Positions 1 through 6,993 of a DNA stretch of 22,063 nucleotides are shown piece after piece. The notes under the pieces are model-generated. The model was given only the letters and a program-made list of their open reading frames with translations. It was not told the DNA's origin and made no database searches. The DNA comes from Acidobacteriota bacterium. GTDB taxonomy: Bacteria > Acidobacteriota > Blastocatellia > Pyrinomonadales > Pyrinomonadaceae. The position numbers and the translations under genes were made by a program. Numbering within the stretch: position 1 is the stretch's first letter; each line of letters starts with the position of its first letter. Location: NCBI GenBank assembly GCA_029777145.1, contig JAKOSS010000857.1, positions 1-22,063 of the forward strand, written 5' to 3'.

Positions 1-336
1 GATCCCGAGCCAGAACTCGGTCTGCGGATCTTCGGATTCCTTCTCGATCCGCGCCACGCCCCCGAGCGCGAAAAGCGTCACCGAACTGACCGGAAGCCCT
101 TTCAGTCGGGCGACGAACGCGTGCGAGAATTCATGGACGACGATCGCCGCGAAAAACAGGATCGCCGTCAGAATCGACATCGACCAGATGACCGACGCCG
201 CCCACGCGCCGTGCTCTTCGGAGAAGTAGGCTGAAAGCGAAAGAACGATCAGTATGGCGATCAGGAACCAGCTGTAGTGTATGCCGATCTCGATCCCGAA
301 AACCCGGCCGAGTTTTAATGATGCATCGGGGTTCAT
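1..336 (-). CDS. Site-2 (M50) intramembrane metalloprotease, N-terminal part
   Basis: The gene runs off the left edge; its first 112 residues are present. Residues 20-37 and about 46-67 are hydrophobic membrane segments. HEFSH at 68-72 is the HExxH zinc-binding and catalytic motif, placed in a membrane helix as in the S2P/SpoIVFB branch of M50. It is followed by the family-typical stretch ending LFALGGVARIE. The ATG is preceded by GGAGGAGG (345-354) eight bases away, and the start overlaps the stop of the upstream universal stress protein gene as ATGA, so the two should be translationally coupled. Family role (known): cleavage of membrane-bound substrates, often anti-sigma factors. Many members of this length class carry C-terminal CBS domains, but whether this one does lies outside the window. 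The substrate is unknown. Confidence 0.9.
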   Translation of the reverse strand, partial: MNPDASLKLGRVFGIEIGIHYSWFLIAILIVLSLSAYFSEEHGAWAASVIWSMSILTAILFFAAIVVHEFSHAFVARLKGLPVSSVTLFALGGVARIEKESEDPQTEFWLGI

Positions 337-1292
337 GATGTTGGCTCCTCCTCCGGCTCGATCTGCCTCTCACGGACGACCTCGACCGTGCACGCCGCGC
401 GCGCCGCGACGAACGACGAAACGCTGCCGAGCAGAAATCGTTTGAACCTCCCGAGACCGCGCGCACCGAGAAAGATCGCGTCGGCGTTCCATTCGTCGGC
501 TTCCTGGAGAATGATGTTGCCCGCGTCGCCCCAGCGAATGACGCCAAAAGCCTTGATTCCGAAGGCTTGCAGATTTTGGATCGGAATGGTGATGACCCGG
601 TGCGTCCACTCGCGTGAGCGCGCGTTCTCTTCGGGCCGGTCATGTTCGAAATTCCAGATAACGTAGCCGTCGTCCGAACGTTTCAGGGGATCATCGACCG
701 CGATCAGCCGGATCTCGGTGCCTTCCGGCCATCGGCGGTTTGAGATCTCGCGGAGCATGATCTCGGAATCGGGCGAACCGTCGACGGCCGCCAGAATCCG
801 TGGCGCCGCCATGGCTTTGCGGTCGCTCTGACGGGCGATCCTCACCGAAACGCCGGCATGGTCGAGCACGCTTTTCGAGACGCTTCCGAAGAACAGCCGG
901 CCGAGCGCCGACCGGCCTTGCGAACCGACGATCACAAGATCGGGCTGCCGGACCGTCGCCTCGCGGATCAGCGCTCCGGCGGGATCGCCGGCGACGCCGA
1001 CAGGTTCGACTCTCCAGTTCGGGAATTCGCGCAAGATCAGTTCGGCGCCCGCTTCCGCGACACGCCGCGCATCGCCGACGATCGCTTCAAGTTCCAATTG
1101 CCGTTCGGCTTCGAATTCATGGACGACCGACGCGGTCGCGGCGCGCGCCCGATCGATCACCAATGCCTGCTCGAGCCGCTCGTTGGCGTTCAGGACCGTG
1201 ACCTCGCAATCGTCCGGCAAACCGGCCAAGTGCAGGTCCAATACCGCCGCTTCCGAGTATCCCGTTCCGTCGTATCCGATCAGTAGCTTCAT
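333..1292 (-). CDS. Tandem-domain universal stress protein
   Basis: This 319-residue protein has two UspA domains, about 1-155 and 163-308. Each ends in the ATP-binding signature G-x2-G-x9-G-S: GSQG...GS at 123-137 and GARG...GS at 276-290. Both domains should therefore bind nucleotide, which is known for this motif subclass. There is no signal peptide or membrane segment, so it is cytosolic. The ATG is supported by GGGAAGG (1300-1306). Its stop overlaps the start of the M50 protease, giving a USP-protease operon. A sigma54-like promoter (1319-1333) lies just upstream. The tandem architecture matches proteins such as M. tuberculosis Rv2623. The partner and exact function are not visible from sequence. 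Confidence 0.95.
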   Translation of the reverse strand: MKLLIGYDGTGYSEAAVLDLHLAGLPDDCEVTVLNANERLEQALVIDRARAATASVVHEFEAERQLELEAIVGDARRVAEAGAELILREFPNWRVEPVGVAGDPAGALIREATVRQPDLVIVGSQGRSALGRLFFGSVSKSVLDHAGVSVRIARQSDRKAMAAPRILAAVDGSPDSEIMLREISNRRWPEGTEIRLIAVDDPLKRSDDGYVIWNFEHDRPEENARSREWTHRVITIPIQNLQAFGIKAFGVIRWGDAGNIILQEADEWNADAIFLGARGLGRFKRFLLGSVSSFVAARAACTVEVVRERQIEPEEEPTS

Positions 1293-1299
1293 AAGCCGA

Positions 1300-1306
1300 C
1301 CTTCCC
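1300..1306 (-). promoter_or_regulatory. Ribosome binding site of the first USP gene
   Basis: GGGAAGG on the minus strand lies seven bases before the ATG at 1292. If the sigma54-like promoter at 1319-1333 is real, transcription would start near 1307, and this site would be almost at the 5' end of a roughly 15-base leader. Confidence 0.5.
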
Positions 1307-1318
1307 GCCATTAACTAC

Positions 1319-1333
1319 GCAAGCGATGTTCCA
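1319..1333 (-). promoter_or_regulatory. Candidate sigma54 (-24/-12) promoter for USP/M50 protease operon
   Basis: Read on the minus strand this is TGGAACA-TCGC-TTGC. Against TGGCACG-N4-TTGC it matches 9 of 11 fixed positions, including both invariant dinucleotides, GG and GC, at the required 10-base separation. The predicted start is near 1307, 15 bases before the USP ATG. A 9/11 match is not rare in 22 kb. Support comes from position, orientation and the stronger sites elsewhere in the window. Confidence 0.5.
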
Positions 1334-1343
1334 ACACGGACGG

Positions 1344-1358
1344 CGGCATTGCAGTTGC
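1344..1358 (+). promoter_or_regulatory. Weak candidate sigma54 promoter for PNPOx/MscS operon
   Basis: CGGCATT-GCAG-TTGC followed by T matches 8 of 11 fixed positions of TGGCACG-N4-TTGC with the correct GG-N10-GC spacing. It points towards the plus-strand gene at 1581 and would give a leader of about 211 bases starting near 1370. It lies back to back with the minus-strand site at 1319-1333, ten bases apart. Matches of this quality are expected by chance in a stretch this long, so on its own it is weak. Confidence 0.3.
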
Positions 1359-1580
1359 TAGAAGTAATCCTGCATAAGCATCGCGAAACGAACAGGTATC
1401 GGCATTTGTGATCCGGACCGGCGATTTTCAGGCATGGACAACGGGTGCATGTCTGATTCCGATCGGAGACGCCGATTATGAATGCGCCGCCGCGCTTTCG
1501 GGGGAGTTGTGAAATATCCGCGTTCGGCGGGAAATCCCACCCGAAACCGAAGGTCCGGACGCCGACGCGATCAAACGAAA

Positions 1581-2108
1581 ATGAACATGTATGTCGAGGA
1601 AATTCCGCCTGATGAATGCCGGCGGATATTGCAGGGGTCTTATCTGGGACGGGTCGCGTGCTCGCGAAACGATCATCCGTACGTCGTCCCGTTCTATTTC
1701 GCGTACGACGGGGGCGACTGCCTGTTCGCATTCTCGACGGTCGGAAGAAAGATCCGGTGGATGCGCGCGAACCCGAACGTCTGCGTCGAGGTCGACGACG
1801 TCCGCGGACACGATGATTGGCAGACTCTGATCATCTTCGGTCAGTTCGAGGAACTCCCGGACGAGCCGAAATACGAAAGCGTCCGGCAACACGCCCACGA
1901 ACTGCTTTCGAAGCGACCGATGTGGTGGAAACCGGCATACGTTGCCGGCATCCACGGCGAGGATCCGAACGAGGACCCCGTCTATTTCAGGATCCGGATC
2001 GACTCGATCACCGGCCACCGCTCATCGGGCGAGCAGACCGAATCCCACGCGCCGCCGGTTCGCGCCGATCGCGGCACCCGATCGTGGCTGCGGAACCTCC
2101 GCTTATAA
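1581..2108 (+). CDS. PNPOx-like flavin/nucleotide-binding protein
   Basis: The 175-residue protein resembles the pyridoxamine 5'-phosphate oxidase-like split-barrel family (Pyridox_ox_2, the NimA-related group). Typical features are the N-terminal EEIPPDECRRIL helix, then GRVACSRNDHPYVVPFYFAYDG and the FSTVGRKIRWMRANPNVCVEVD strand-helix region, which in relatives contacts the flavin phosphate. Known relatives bind FMN, FAD or F420 and often act as reductases; the substrate here is unknown. ATG 1581 fits the family N-terminus but has no clear Shine-Dalgarno. In-frame alternatives upstream are ATG 1482 and GTG 1509; the extra residues look non-protein-like (Arg-rich). The last 30 residues are a polar tail. 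The MscS gene follows within seven bases, so the two are probably co-transcribed. Confidence 0.85.
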   Translation: MNMYVEEIPPDECRRILQGSYLGRVACSRNDHPYVVPFYFAYDGGDCLFAFSTVGRKIRWMRANPNVCVEVDDVRGHDDWQTLIIFGQFEELPDEPKYESVRQHAHELLSKRPMWWKPAYVAGIHGEDPNEDPVYFRIRIDSITGHRSSGEQTESHAPPVRADRGTRSWLRNLRL

Positions 2109-2114
2109 GTGATT

Positions 2115-2954
2115 ATGGAAACCGTCCGACAGTTCCTCGTCCGAACTTTCAATCAGCCGTCGCTGTCCGTCGATCTGGCAGCGGCGATCGCTGCCTTCGG
2201 TCGCGGCGTGCTTGTGGCGCTCGTGATCTATGCTCTTTATGCGTTGGTGCGGGTCCTCGTTTCGCGTCTGATCCGTACTTTTCAACTCGAAAAGACGATC
2301 GTCAACTTCCTGCTGATGGCGTTGCGTTACGCGGCGATCATCGTCGGCATCGTCGCCGTGCTCGACCAGTTCGGCGTGAACGTCGGATCGCTGATCGCGG
2401 GTCTCGGAATCGCCGGCATTGCGATCGGATTCGCCGCCAAGGACACGCTTTCAAACATCATCGCCGGTATCTTCATTTTCTGGGACCGGCCGTTCTACAT
2501 CGGCGATGTCGTTGAGATTCAAGGGGAATACGGAGAGGTGAAGGAGATCACGCTGCGCACGACCCGCGTCGTAACGCCCGACGGCAAGATGGTCAGCATC
2601 CCGAACCAGATCATCGCCGCCAACAAGATCGTCAGCTACACGATGTTCCCGACGCTCAGGCTCGACATGCCGGTCACGATCGGCGTCACCGAACCGATCG
2701 CGCCGGCGAGAAAGGCGTTGCTCGCGATCGTCGAGGACGACGACCGTTTCACCGACTCGCCTCAGCCTGAAGTCCTCGTTACGAAACTCGGCGATTATTT
2801 CGTCGAGCTCGAACTCCGGGTCTGGGTCAAGAACGTCCTTTCGCATATTCCCGTCCGCGCGGAACTGCGTGAACGGATCAAGGATTCACTTGACGCCGCG
2901 GGGATCGAAATGCCGTTCGAAACGATCGCGATCGTCCGTGAAAAGAATCAGTGA
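2115..2954 (+). CDS. MscS-family mechanosensitive ion channel
   Basis: The protein has 279 residues from ATG 2115 (281 if GTG 2109 is used; neither has a strong ribosome site). Membrane helices fall at about 21-50, 62-85 and 91-122. The third is the Gly/Ala-rich pore helix of MscS (AGLGIAGIAIGFAAKDTLSN), leading into FYIGDVVEI, the start of the beta domain, then the soluble C-terminal domain. The length equals that of minimal three-helix MscS proteins such as the 286-residue E. coli MscS. Family role (known): opens on membrane tension and releases osmolytes during hypo-osmotic shock. It follows the flavoprotein gene by six bases and converges on the DUF5676 gene with a seven-base overlap of coding ends. 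Pairing with a cyclic glucan synthase in the same neighbourhood suggests osmotic or envelope stress. Confidence 0.93.
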   Translation: METVRQFLVRTFNQPSLSVDLAAAIAAFGRGVLVALVIYALYALVRVLVSRLIRTFQLEKTIVNFLLMALRYAAIIVGIVAVLDQFGVNVGSLIAGLGIAGIAIGFAAKDTLSNIIAGIFIFWDRPFYIGDVVEIQGEYGEVKEITLRTTRVVTPDGKMVSIPNQIIAANKIVSYTMFPTLRLDMPVTIGVTEPIAPARKALLAIVEDDDRFTDSPQPEVLVTKLGDYFVELELRVWVKNVLSHIPVRAELRERIKDSLDAAGIEMPFETIAIVREKNQ

Positions 2955-3247
2955 CCCGGTTCGGATACGCCCGTGTCTTCGGTCTTAGCGCGCGGCAGGA
3001 GGGCGTTGTAGATGGTCGCGAAAAGCCACGCGAAGAACGCGGCCGTGATGCTCCACGCGACGAGTCCCCAGAAGTATCCTCCGGAAGAAACCATCCAGCC
3101 GAATCGTTGCCCGTTCATATGCATCATCTGACCCGACGTGGACATCATCGGTCCGGGCATCGTCCAGATGAAGAGCGTGCCGATTGTCCACGCGATCGCC
3201 GTCGTGATTGCGCAGGCCGCGGCGTACGCCATCGTATTGAGTTTCAT
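2948..3247 (-). CDS. DUF5676-type small membrane protein with Met-rich loop
   Basis: This 99-residue protein has two membrane helices, about 7-29 and 57-82. The second (GYFWGLVAWSITAAFFAWLF, then IYNALL) fits the DUF5676 family pattern. ATG 3247 is chosen because GGAGGT (3252-3257) lies four bases upstream; a longer in-frame start at 3298 has a polar, non-conserved extension. Between the helices sits a Met-rich loop, MPGPMMSTSGQMMHMNGQ, with six Met and one His. Similar loops bind Cu(I) or other soft metals in unrelated proteins; that is speculative here. It begins 34 bases after the end of the preceding membrane-protein gene and is probably in its operon. The function of the family is unknown. 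Confidence 0.8.
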   Translation of the reverse strand: MKLNTMAYAAACAITTAIAWTIGTLFIWTMPGPMMSTSGQMMHMNGQRFGWMVSSGGYFWGLVAWSITAAFFAWLFATIYNALLPRAKTEDTGVSEPGH

Positions 3248-3251
3248 AGTT

Positions 3252-3257
3252 ACCTCC
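3252..3257 (-). promoter_or_regulatory. Ribosome binding site fixing the DUF5676 start
   Basis: GGAGGT on the minus strand, four bases before ATG 3247. It decides against the longer reading frame that starts at 3298. Confidence 0.75.
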
Positions 3258-3281
3258 AGATCTTCGAAGGGACGCTGCGTG

Positions 3282-3962
3282 TCAAAGTCCGCGGGCAAGC
3301 CATGTCAGGAACAGGCCCGTCACCGTGCCGACCGTTACGCCGGCGCCGATGATCGCCGCCAAAACGTAGAATGCGTCCGGCTGCAGAAGGATCGTTTGGG
3401 CGGTCGTGAAGGTCGCGGACAGGAGTTGCGGAGCGGCCAACGCGAGCGAGATCGAACATGCCGGAATCCACCAACCGGCCCGCGGGATCATCCGTTTGAG
3501 GACGAACCACTGGGGAACGGCGAGAACGGCGCCGAGGACGAGGCCGATAAGTGCCGGAAAGATGACGGCGCCGCTGTCCGACGGCATCGTACCGAGATCG
3601 ACGGGCGCGCCGAGCAGGCGAAAGCAAAGGATCCCGAGCAAGCCGGCCGCCGCCGATCCGCAGGCCGTCGCCGTCATCCATCGCCGCGTCCCGAACCAAA
3701 TGAATTTCGCTCGCAGAACTTTCGTCTGAAAATAACCGACGACGATCCCGCAACCGATGGCGGCGACCAGCGCCAGCGCGGCCGACACGATCGCGCCACC
3801 CGATTCGAGGCGCAGCGAGATCAGCCGGTACGCAACGATCACGGCGCCGAGCCCGACGAGTCCGCCGATCAGGGTCGCCCCGATCCAGTAGAACAGGAAC
3901 CCCCAGTCGAAATGTTTCGACGCGGCGTATTCCTCCGGATTAACGAAAGCTCGCTTCATCAT
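3282..3962 (-). CDS. Hypothetical polytopic membrane protein, internally repeated
   Basis: No named family is recognised. The 226-residue protein has about six hydrophobic segments after a short polar N-terminus (MMKRAFVNPEEYAASKHFDWG). Two halves look related: VVGYFQTKVLRAKFIWFGTR in the first and VLAVPQWFVLKRMIPRAGWW in the second share a small-residue helix, then a Q-x2-VL-(K/R) motif and an aromatic turn. Such QW-VL-(K/R) repeats occur in uncharacterised membrane proteins of several phyla (from memory). Start: GGAAG is three bases before ATG 3962 and six before ATG 3959, so 3959 may be the real start. The frame stays open to 4295, but that extension would cover a perfect-core sigma54 promoter and is unlike protein. 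It is followed at 34 bases by the DUF5676 gene. Confidence 0.75.
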   Translation of the reverse strand: MMKRAFVNPEEYAASKHFDWGFLFYWIGATLIGGLVGLGAVIVAYRLISLRLESGGAIVSAALALVAAIGCGIVVGYFQTKVLRAKFIWFGTRRWMTATACGSAAAGLLGILCFRLLGAPVDLGTMPSDSGAVIFPALIGLVLGAVLAVPQWFVLKRMIPRAGWWIPACSISLALAAPQLLSATFTTAQTILLQPDAFYVLAAIIGAGVTVGTVTGLFLTWLARGL

Positions 3963-4090
3963 AAACTTCCGGGCGTCAGCGGAAAGGCCAACGGCCTCTG
4001 GCGTCCGATCCGGCCCGAAGACCGGATCGGTCCGACAGTACCACGCCGTCGATCGCGGCCTCGCCGCCTCTGCCCGCCAACTGTTCAGGT

Positions 4091-4105
4091 GCAAGCAGCG
4101 TGCCG
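4091..4105 (-). promoter_or_regulatory. Sigma54 (-24/-12) promoter, perfect core
   Basis: The minus strand reads CGGCACG-CTGC-TTGC followed by A. It matches GGCACG-N4-TTGCW at every core position; only the first base (C for T) departs from TGGCACG. GG and GC are separated by exactly 10 bases. Transcription would start near 4079, about 117 bases before the membrane-protein gene. With ten fixed bases, about 0.04 such matches would be expected on both strands of a 22-kb random sequence of equal base composition (my rough estimate). Confidence 0.8.
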
Positions 4106-4137
4106 CCGTAGGTTTCCCGAAACGCGCTTGATCGGCT

Positions 4138-4156
4138 TTCGGCGAAGATCGCCGAA
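4138..4156. repeat. Perfect 8-base inverted repeat
   Basis: TTCGGCGA, then AGA, then TCGCCGAA. It is a GC-rich stem with a three-base loop and no T-run on either side, so it is not a standard terminator. It lies between the sigma54 promoter (4091-4105) and the shared motif (4302-4323), where a protein-binding or DNA-bending site could sit. Function unknown. Confidence 0.55.
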
Positions 4157-4294
4157 CCGGAAACAGTCGTTCGCGCGCAATGGGCGGGCAATGCGAAAAC
4201 GGTAACGTCAACGCGAAAGAGAGCGGCGTCGGGACCCGTTCGACCGATCCCGAAACGTCGCGCGGCGTGCCGATCCGCCGTTCGGATTTCGGCA

Positions 4295-4318
4295 AAACGT
4301 GCGCGAGGATGCACGTTT
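4295..4318. repeat. Dyad AAACGTGC-N8-GCACGTTT: activator site or kinase-operon terminator
   Basis: This is a perfect 8-base inverted repeat with an 8-base spacer, 41 bases beyond the kinase stop. On the minus strand the right arm runs into TTTT, so a weak intrinsic terminator is possible. Its right half is shared with the 18678-18701 region, which is not a gene end, favouring a DNA-binding site. The TGCAC half-site also resembles the TGCACC half-sites of NtrC operators; that is a similarity only. Confidence 0.5.
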
Positions 4319-4323
4319 ATCGC
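4302..4323. promoter_or_regulatory. Candidate upstream activator site, copy 1
   Basis: CGCGAGG, one base, TGCACGT, three bases, TCGC. The same three blocks occur in the same order at 18678-18701, with three bases instead of one in the first gap. It lies about 200 bases upstream of the sigma54 promoter at 4091-4105, a usual distance for an enhancer-like site of an NtrC-class regulator. Confidence 0.45.
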
Positions 4324-4358
4324 GTAAAGACACCCGCAATTTCGCTACACTGTGTGGA

Positions 4359-6983
4359 TCATTTGTCGATCTGGAGCGGAAGCCGGATCGTGAATTTTGA
4401 TCCGGCGCCGAGTTCTGAAGCGACATAGCAGTCGCCGCCATGCGCGCGGACGATCCGCTTGACCGCGGTCAGCCCGAGTCCGGTGCCGAACTCTTTGGTC
4501 GTATGGAACGGAAGAAATATCTGGCTGAGAATTTCGGGGTCGATCCCGGTGCCGTTGTCGGAAACCTCAACGATCGCCTCGCGCGGACCGCCGCGACGTA
4601 TCTGCCGCGTCGCGACGCGCACCAAAATCCGTCCGTCGGGCATATCTCCGATCGCCTCCTGGGCGTTCATCACAAGGTTCATGACCACATCCTGGATCTT
4701 GTCCGAATCGTGTTCGACGATCAGCGGCGTCCGCGGCAACCGCAGCCTGACGCGCGTACCGCGGTTTCCGCGTCGGAGATTGCGGTGATGCCGCGACAAC
4801 TTCACGGCCCGGCGGACCGTTTCTTCGAGCGGCAGTTTCGCGATCTCCAACGGCCGCGGACGCGTATGCTGCAGCAGTTCGCGCACGGTGTTGTCGATGC
4901 GTTCGATTCCCTGCTGAACGTCTTCAAGGATCTCGCGCTCCTCCTCGTCGGCGTCAGGCGCGTCGGCACGCCGCTGCAGCAAAACATCGAACACACCCTT
5001 GATCCCCGCGAGCGGGTTCTTGATCTCATGAGCAAGACCGGCGGCAAACTCGCCGATCATCGAGAGTTTCGCAGCGCGTCCCATGCGGGCCTCTAGCTTG
5101 CGGCGCTCGGTGACGTCCTGGAGCGTTTCGAGCACCGCCAGTCCCTCGCCGGAACGGTGGATCATGTGCAGCCGCGCCTGTGAGGCCACTTCGCGGCCGT
5201 CCTTCGAGATGTGGATCAGCTCACCTTCCCAGAATCCGTTCTCTTTCAGGGTTTTCAGGAATTCGCTCCGCGGAACGGGATAATGTGTCTTGAGCAGTTC
5301 GTACGGAGTCGCTCCGAGCGCCTCGTCGGCGGTGAATCCAAGCAATCCGACGGCATTCGAGTTCCAATAAACGATACCGTCGTCGTATTTCCAGATGAAG
5401 ATGGCGTCGTAGGTTTGCTCGATCAGCACGCTCATCTCGCCGATGATCTCTTGGTTGCGCTTGCGGCGCGTGATGTCCTCGCAGAAGATGACGATTCCGC
5501 CGACGTAACCTGACGCTTCATGCCAGGGACGCGCTTCCCACCGAAGCCACTGCGTCGAACCGTCGGCTCGCTCGAGACGTTCCTCCTCACGCGATTCGGT
5601 CGCACCTGCGAGGCACCGCCGATGAACCTCACGCCAGCTTGCCGGCATTTCCGGAAAGACCTCGTAGATATTCCGCCCAACGACGTCCTTCGCAAGATTG
5701 AATCCGTCGATCCACATCGGGCTCGCGACCATGTACCTGAGATCGTGATCCAACATGGCCATCGCGACCGGCGCGTGCTCGACCAGGAGACGAAGCATCG
5801 CTTCCGACTCGCGCAACGCGTCCGCGGCAAACTTGCGTTCGGAAATGTCCTGCATCACGACGAGGATCGCAGTTTCGCCGTCACTGACAAAAGGAGTTCC
5901 GTTGGCTTCGACGTCAACAAACGTGCCGTCGAGGCGCAAGACCTTTTCTTCGATCGATTGGACCGTCTCGCCGCGCGTTATCCTTTCGATGCGCTGCTTT
6001 ATGACGGCGTGAAAGTCAGGATGGAGGAAATCGAAGATCGGGCGGCCGACAACCTGTTCCGCCGAGGCTGCGCCGAGGATCCGAAGCGCTTCTTCGTTCG
6101 CGAAGACGATCGCCGTCGCCTCACCGTCTATCCGATTGATGAGAACACCGGTCGGCAGTGTCTGCGCCAGCATCTCAAAACGCCGGTTGCTTTCGGACAA
6201 ACGGCGTTCGTTTAGCTTTCGCTCGCTGATGTCGTGCGCATAGACCGAGATTCCCTGATCGGTCGGATAGACCCGCACCGCAAGCCACAGATCTCTGTCG
6301 GGAATATGCTCCTCGTATCGCAATGACTTACCCGACTTCATCACTGCGGTGAACGCTTTGTCGGAACTTGAACCGACGAATTCCGGGAACAGATCCTGCA
6401 ATTTCCGTCCGATCAACGATTTGGCCGGCATGCCTATCAATTTCTCGGCGCTTGCATTGAGGTATGTGTAGCGAAGATCAGAATCAAACATCAGAAACGC
6501 GTCGGTGATCCCATCCAGGATCAGCGGGTTCTCGTCCGTATCACGGTTCGCGCTCGATTCAAACCGCTCCCACGTGCCGACGTCAGAAATAATCATGAAG
6601 AACGCTTCGTCGCCGCCGTACGTCACCGGAAGCTTCTCGACTTCGACGACGAAGGCCTGTCCGTCCCGCGATCTCTGGATGATCAAGCGGCCGTCGCCCG
6701 GACCGGGTTGACGCCTTTTTTCACTGGCGGGCCTGAGTTCGGCGACCTGCAGATCGGTGCTCGTAATCTTCAGGAATTCCTTTTCGCTGTAACCGTATCT
6801 GAGCAATGCCGCGCGGTTCGCGGCGAGGATCCGAAGGTCCCGGGCGCGCTCGATCAGCATCGGTTTTGAGCTATCCGTGAAAAGGACGCCGAACCCGCGG
6901 TCCGGCGCCTTCCGTTCGGCGGTTCCGTCGGTATTATTCGATGAGGTCTTCTTGCGATTTTGTCTCGGTGAGTTTTTGTTCAT
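4359..6983 (-). CDS. Soluble five-PAS sensor histidine kinase (NtrB-like)
   Basis: The 874-residue protein has no signal peptide or membrane helix, so it senses in the cytosol. PAS-like domains lie at about 31-135, 154-256, 266-385, 394-508 and 515-628, several ending in the D(I/V)(S/T)-(E/R)R linker typical of PAS/PAC units. The HisKA domain carries GLAHEIKNPLAGI with phospho-acceptor His652. The ATPase domain has the N box (NLVMNAQEAI, about 769-778), G1 (DNGTGID, 809) and G2 (GTGLGLT, 833). All catalytic boxes are intact. No residue clearly marks a haem or flavin PAS. It starts ten bases after the regulator gene ends, so kinase and regulator form one operon with the regulator first. The start has AAAGG six bases upstream. 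Probable reaction: ATP-dependent autophosphorylation and transfer to Asp53 of the neighbouring regulator. Confidence 0.95.
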   Translation of the reverse strand: MNKNSPRQNRKKTSSNNTDGTAERKAPDRGFGVLFTDSSKPMLIERARDLRILAANRAALLRYGYSEKEFLKITSTDLQVAELRPASEKRRQPGPGDGRLIIQRSRDGQAFVVEVEKLPVTYGGDEAFFMIISDVGTWERFESSANRDTDENPLILDGITDAFLMFDSDLRYTYLNASAEKLIGMPAKSLIGRKLQDLFPEFVGSSSDKAFTAVMKSGKSLRYEEHIPDRDLWLAVRVYPTDQGISVYAHDISERKLNERRLSESNRRFEMLAQTLPTGVLINRIDGEATAIVFANEEALRILGAASAEQVVGRPIFDFLHPDFHAVIKQRIERITRGETVQSIEEKVLRLDGTFVDVEANGTPFVSDGETAILVVMQDISERKFAADALRESEAMLRLLVEHAPVAMAMLDHDLRYMVASPMWIDGFNLAKDVVGRNIYEVFPEMPASWREVHRRCLAGATESREEERLERADGSTQWLRWEARPWHEASGYVGGIVIFCEDITRRKRNQEIIGEMSVLIEQTYDAIFIWKYDDGIVYWNSNAVGLLGFTADEALGATPYELLKTHYPVPRSEFLKTLKENGFWEGELIHISKDGREVASQARLHMIHRSGEGLAVLETLQDVTERRKLEARMGRAAKLSMIGEFAAGLAHEIKNPLAGIKGVFDVLLQRRADAPDADEEEREILEDVQQGIERIDNTVRELLQHTRPRPLEIAKLPLEETVRRAVKLSRHHRNLRRGNRGTRVRLRLPRTPLIVEHDSDKIQDVVMNLVMNAQEAIGDMPDGRILVRVATRQIRRGGPREAIVEVSDNGTGIDPEILSQIFLPFHTTKEFGTGLGLTAVKRIVRAHGGDCYVASELGAGSKFTIRLPLQIDK

Positions 6984-6993
6984 CCTTTGCCTT

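Larger units (their letters stand above)
3963..4358. other. 396-base gene-free regulatory region
   Basis: It separates the kinase gene end from the membrane-protein pair. Both neighbours read leftward, so it must hold the end of one transcript and the promoter of the next. It contains a perfect-core sigma54 promoter (4091-4105), a perfect 8-base hairpin (4138-4156) and a dyad/shared motif (4295-4323). Short frames here have no protein-like composition. Confidence 0.7.

Noticed and set aside
3138..4205. 355-codon open frame on the plus strand
   Set aside because: It crosses two membrane-protein genes and a perfect-core sigma54 promoter region on the other strand. Its composition is charged and repetitive, without family features.
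3963..4295. N-terminal extension of the membrane-protein gene
   Set aside because: The extra 111 residues look random and would cover the sigma54 promoter and the 8-base hairpin. GGAAG just upstream of 3959-3962 supports the shorter start.
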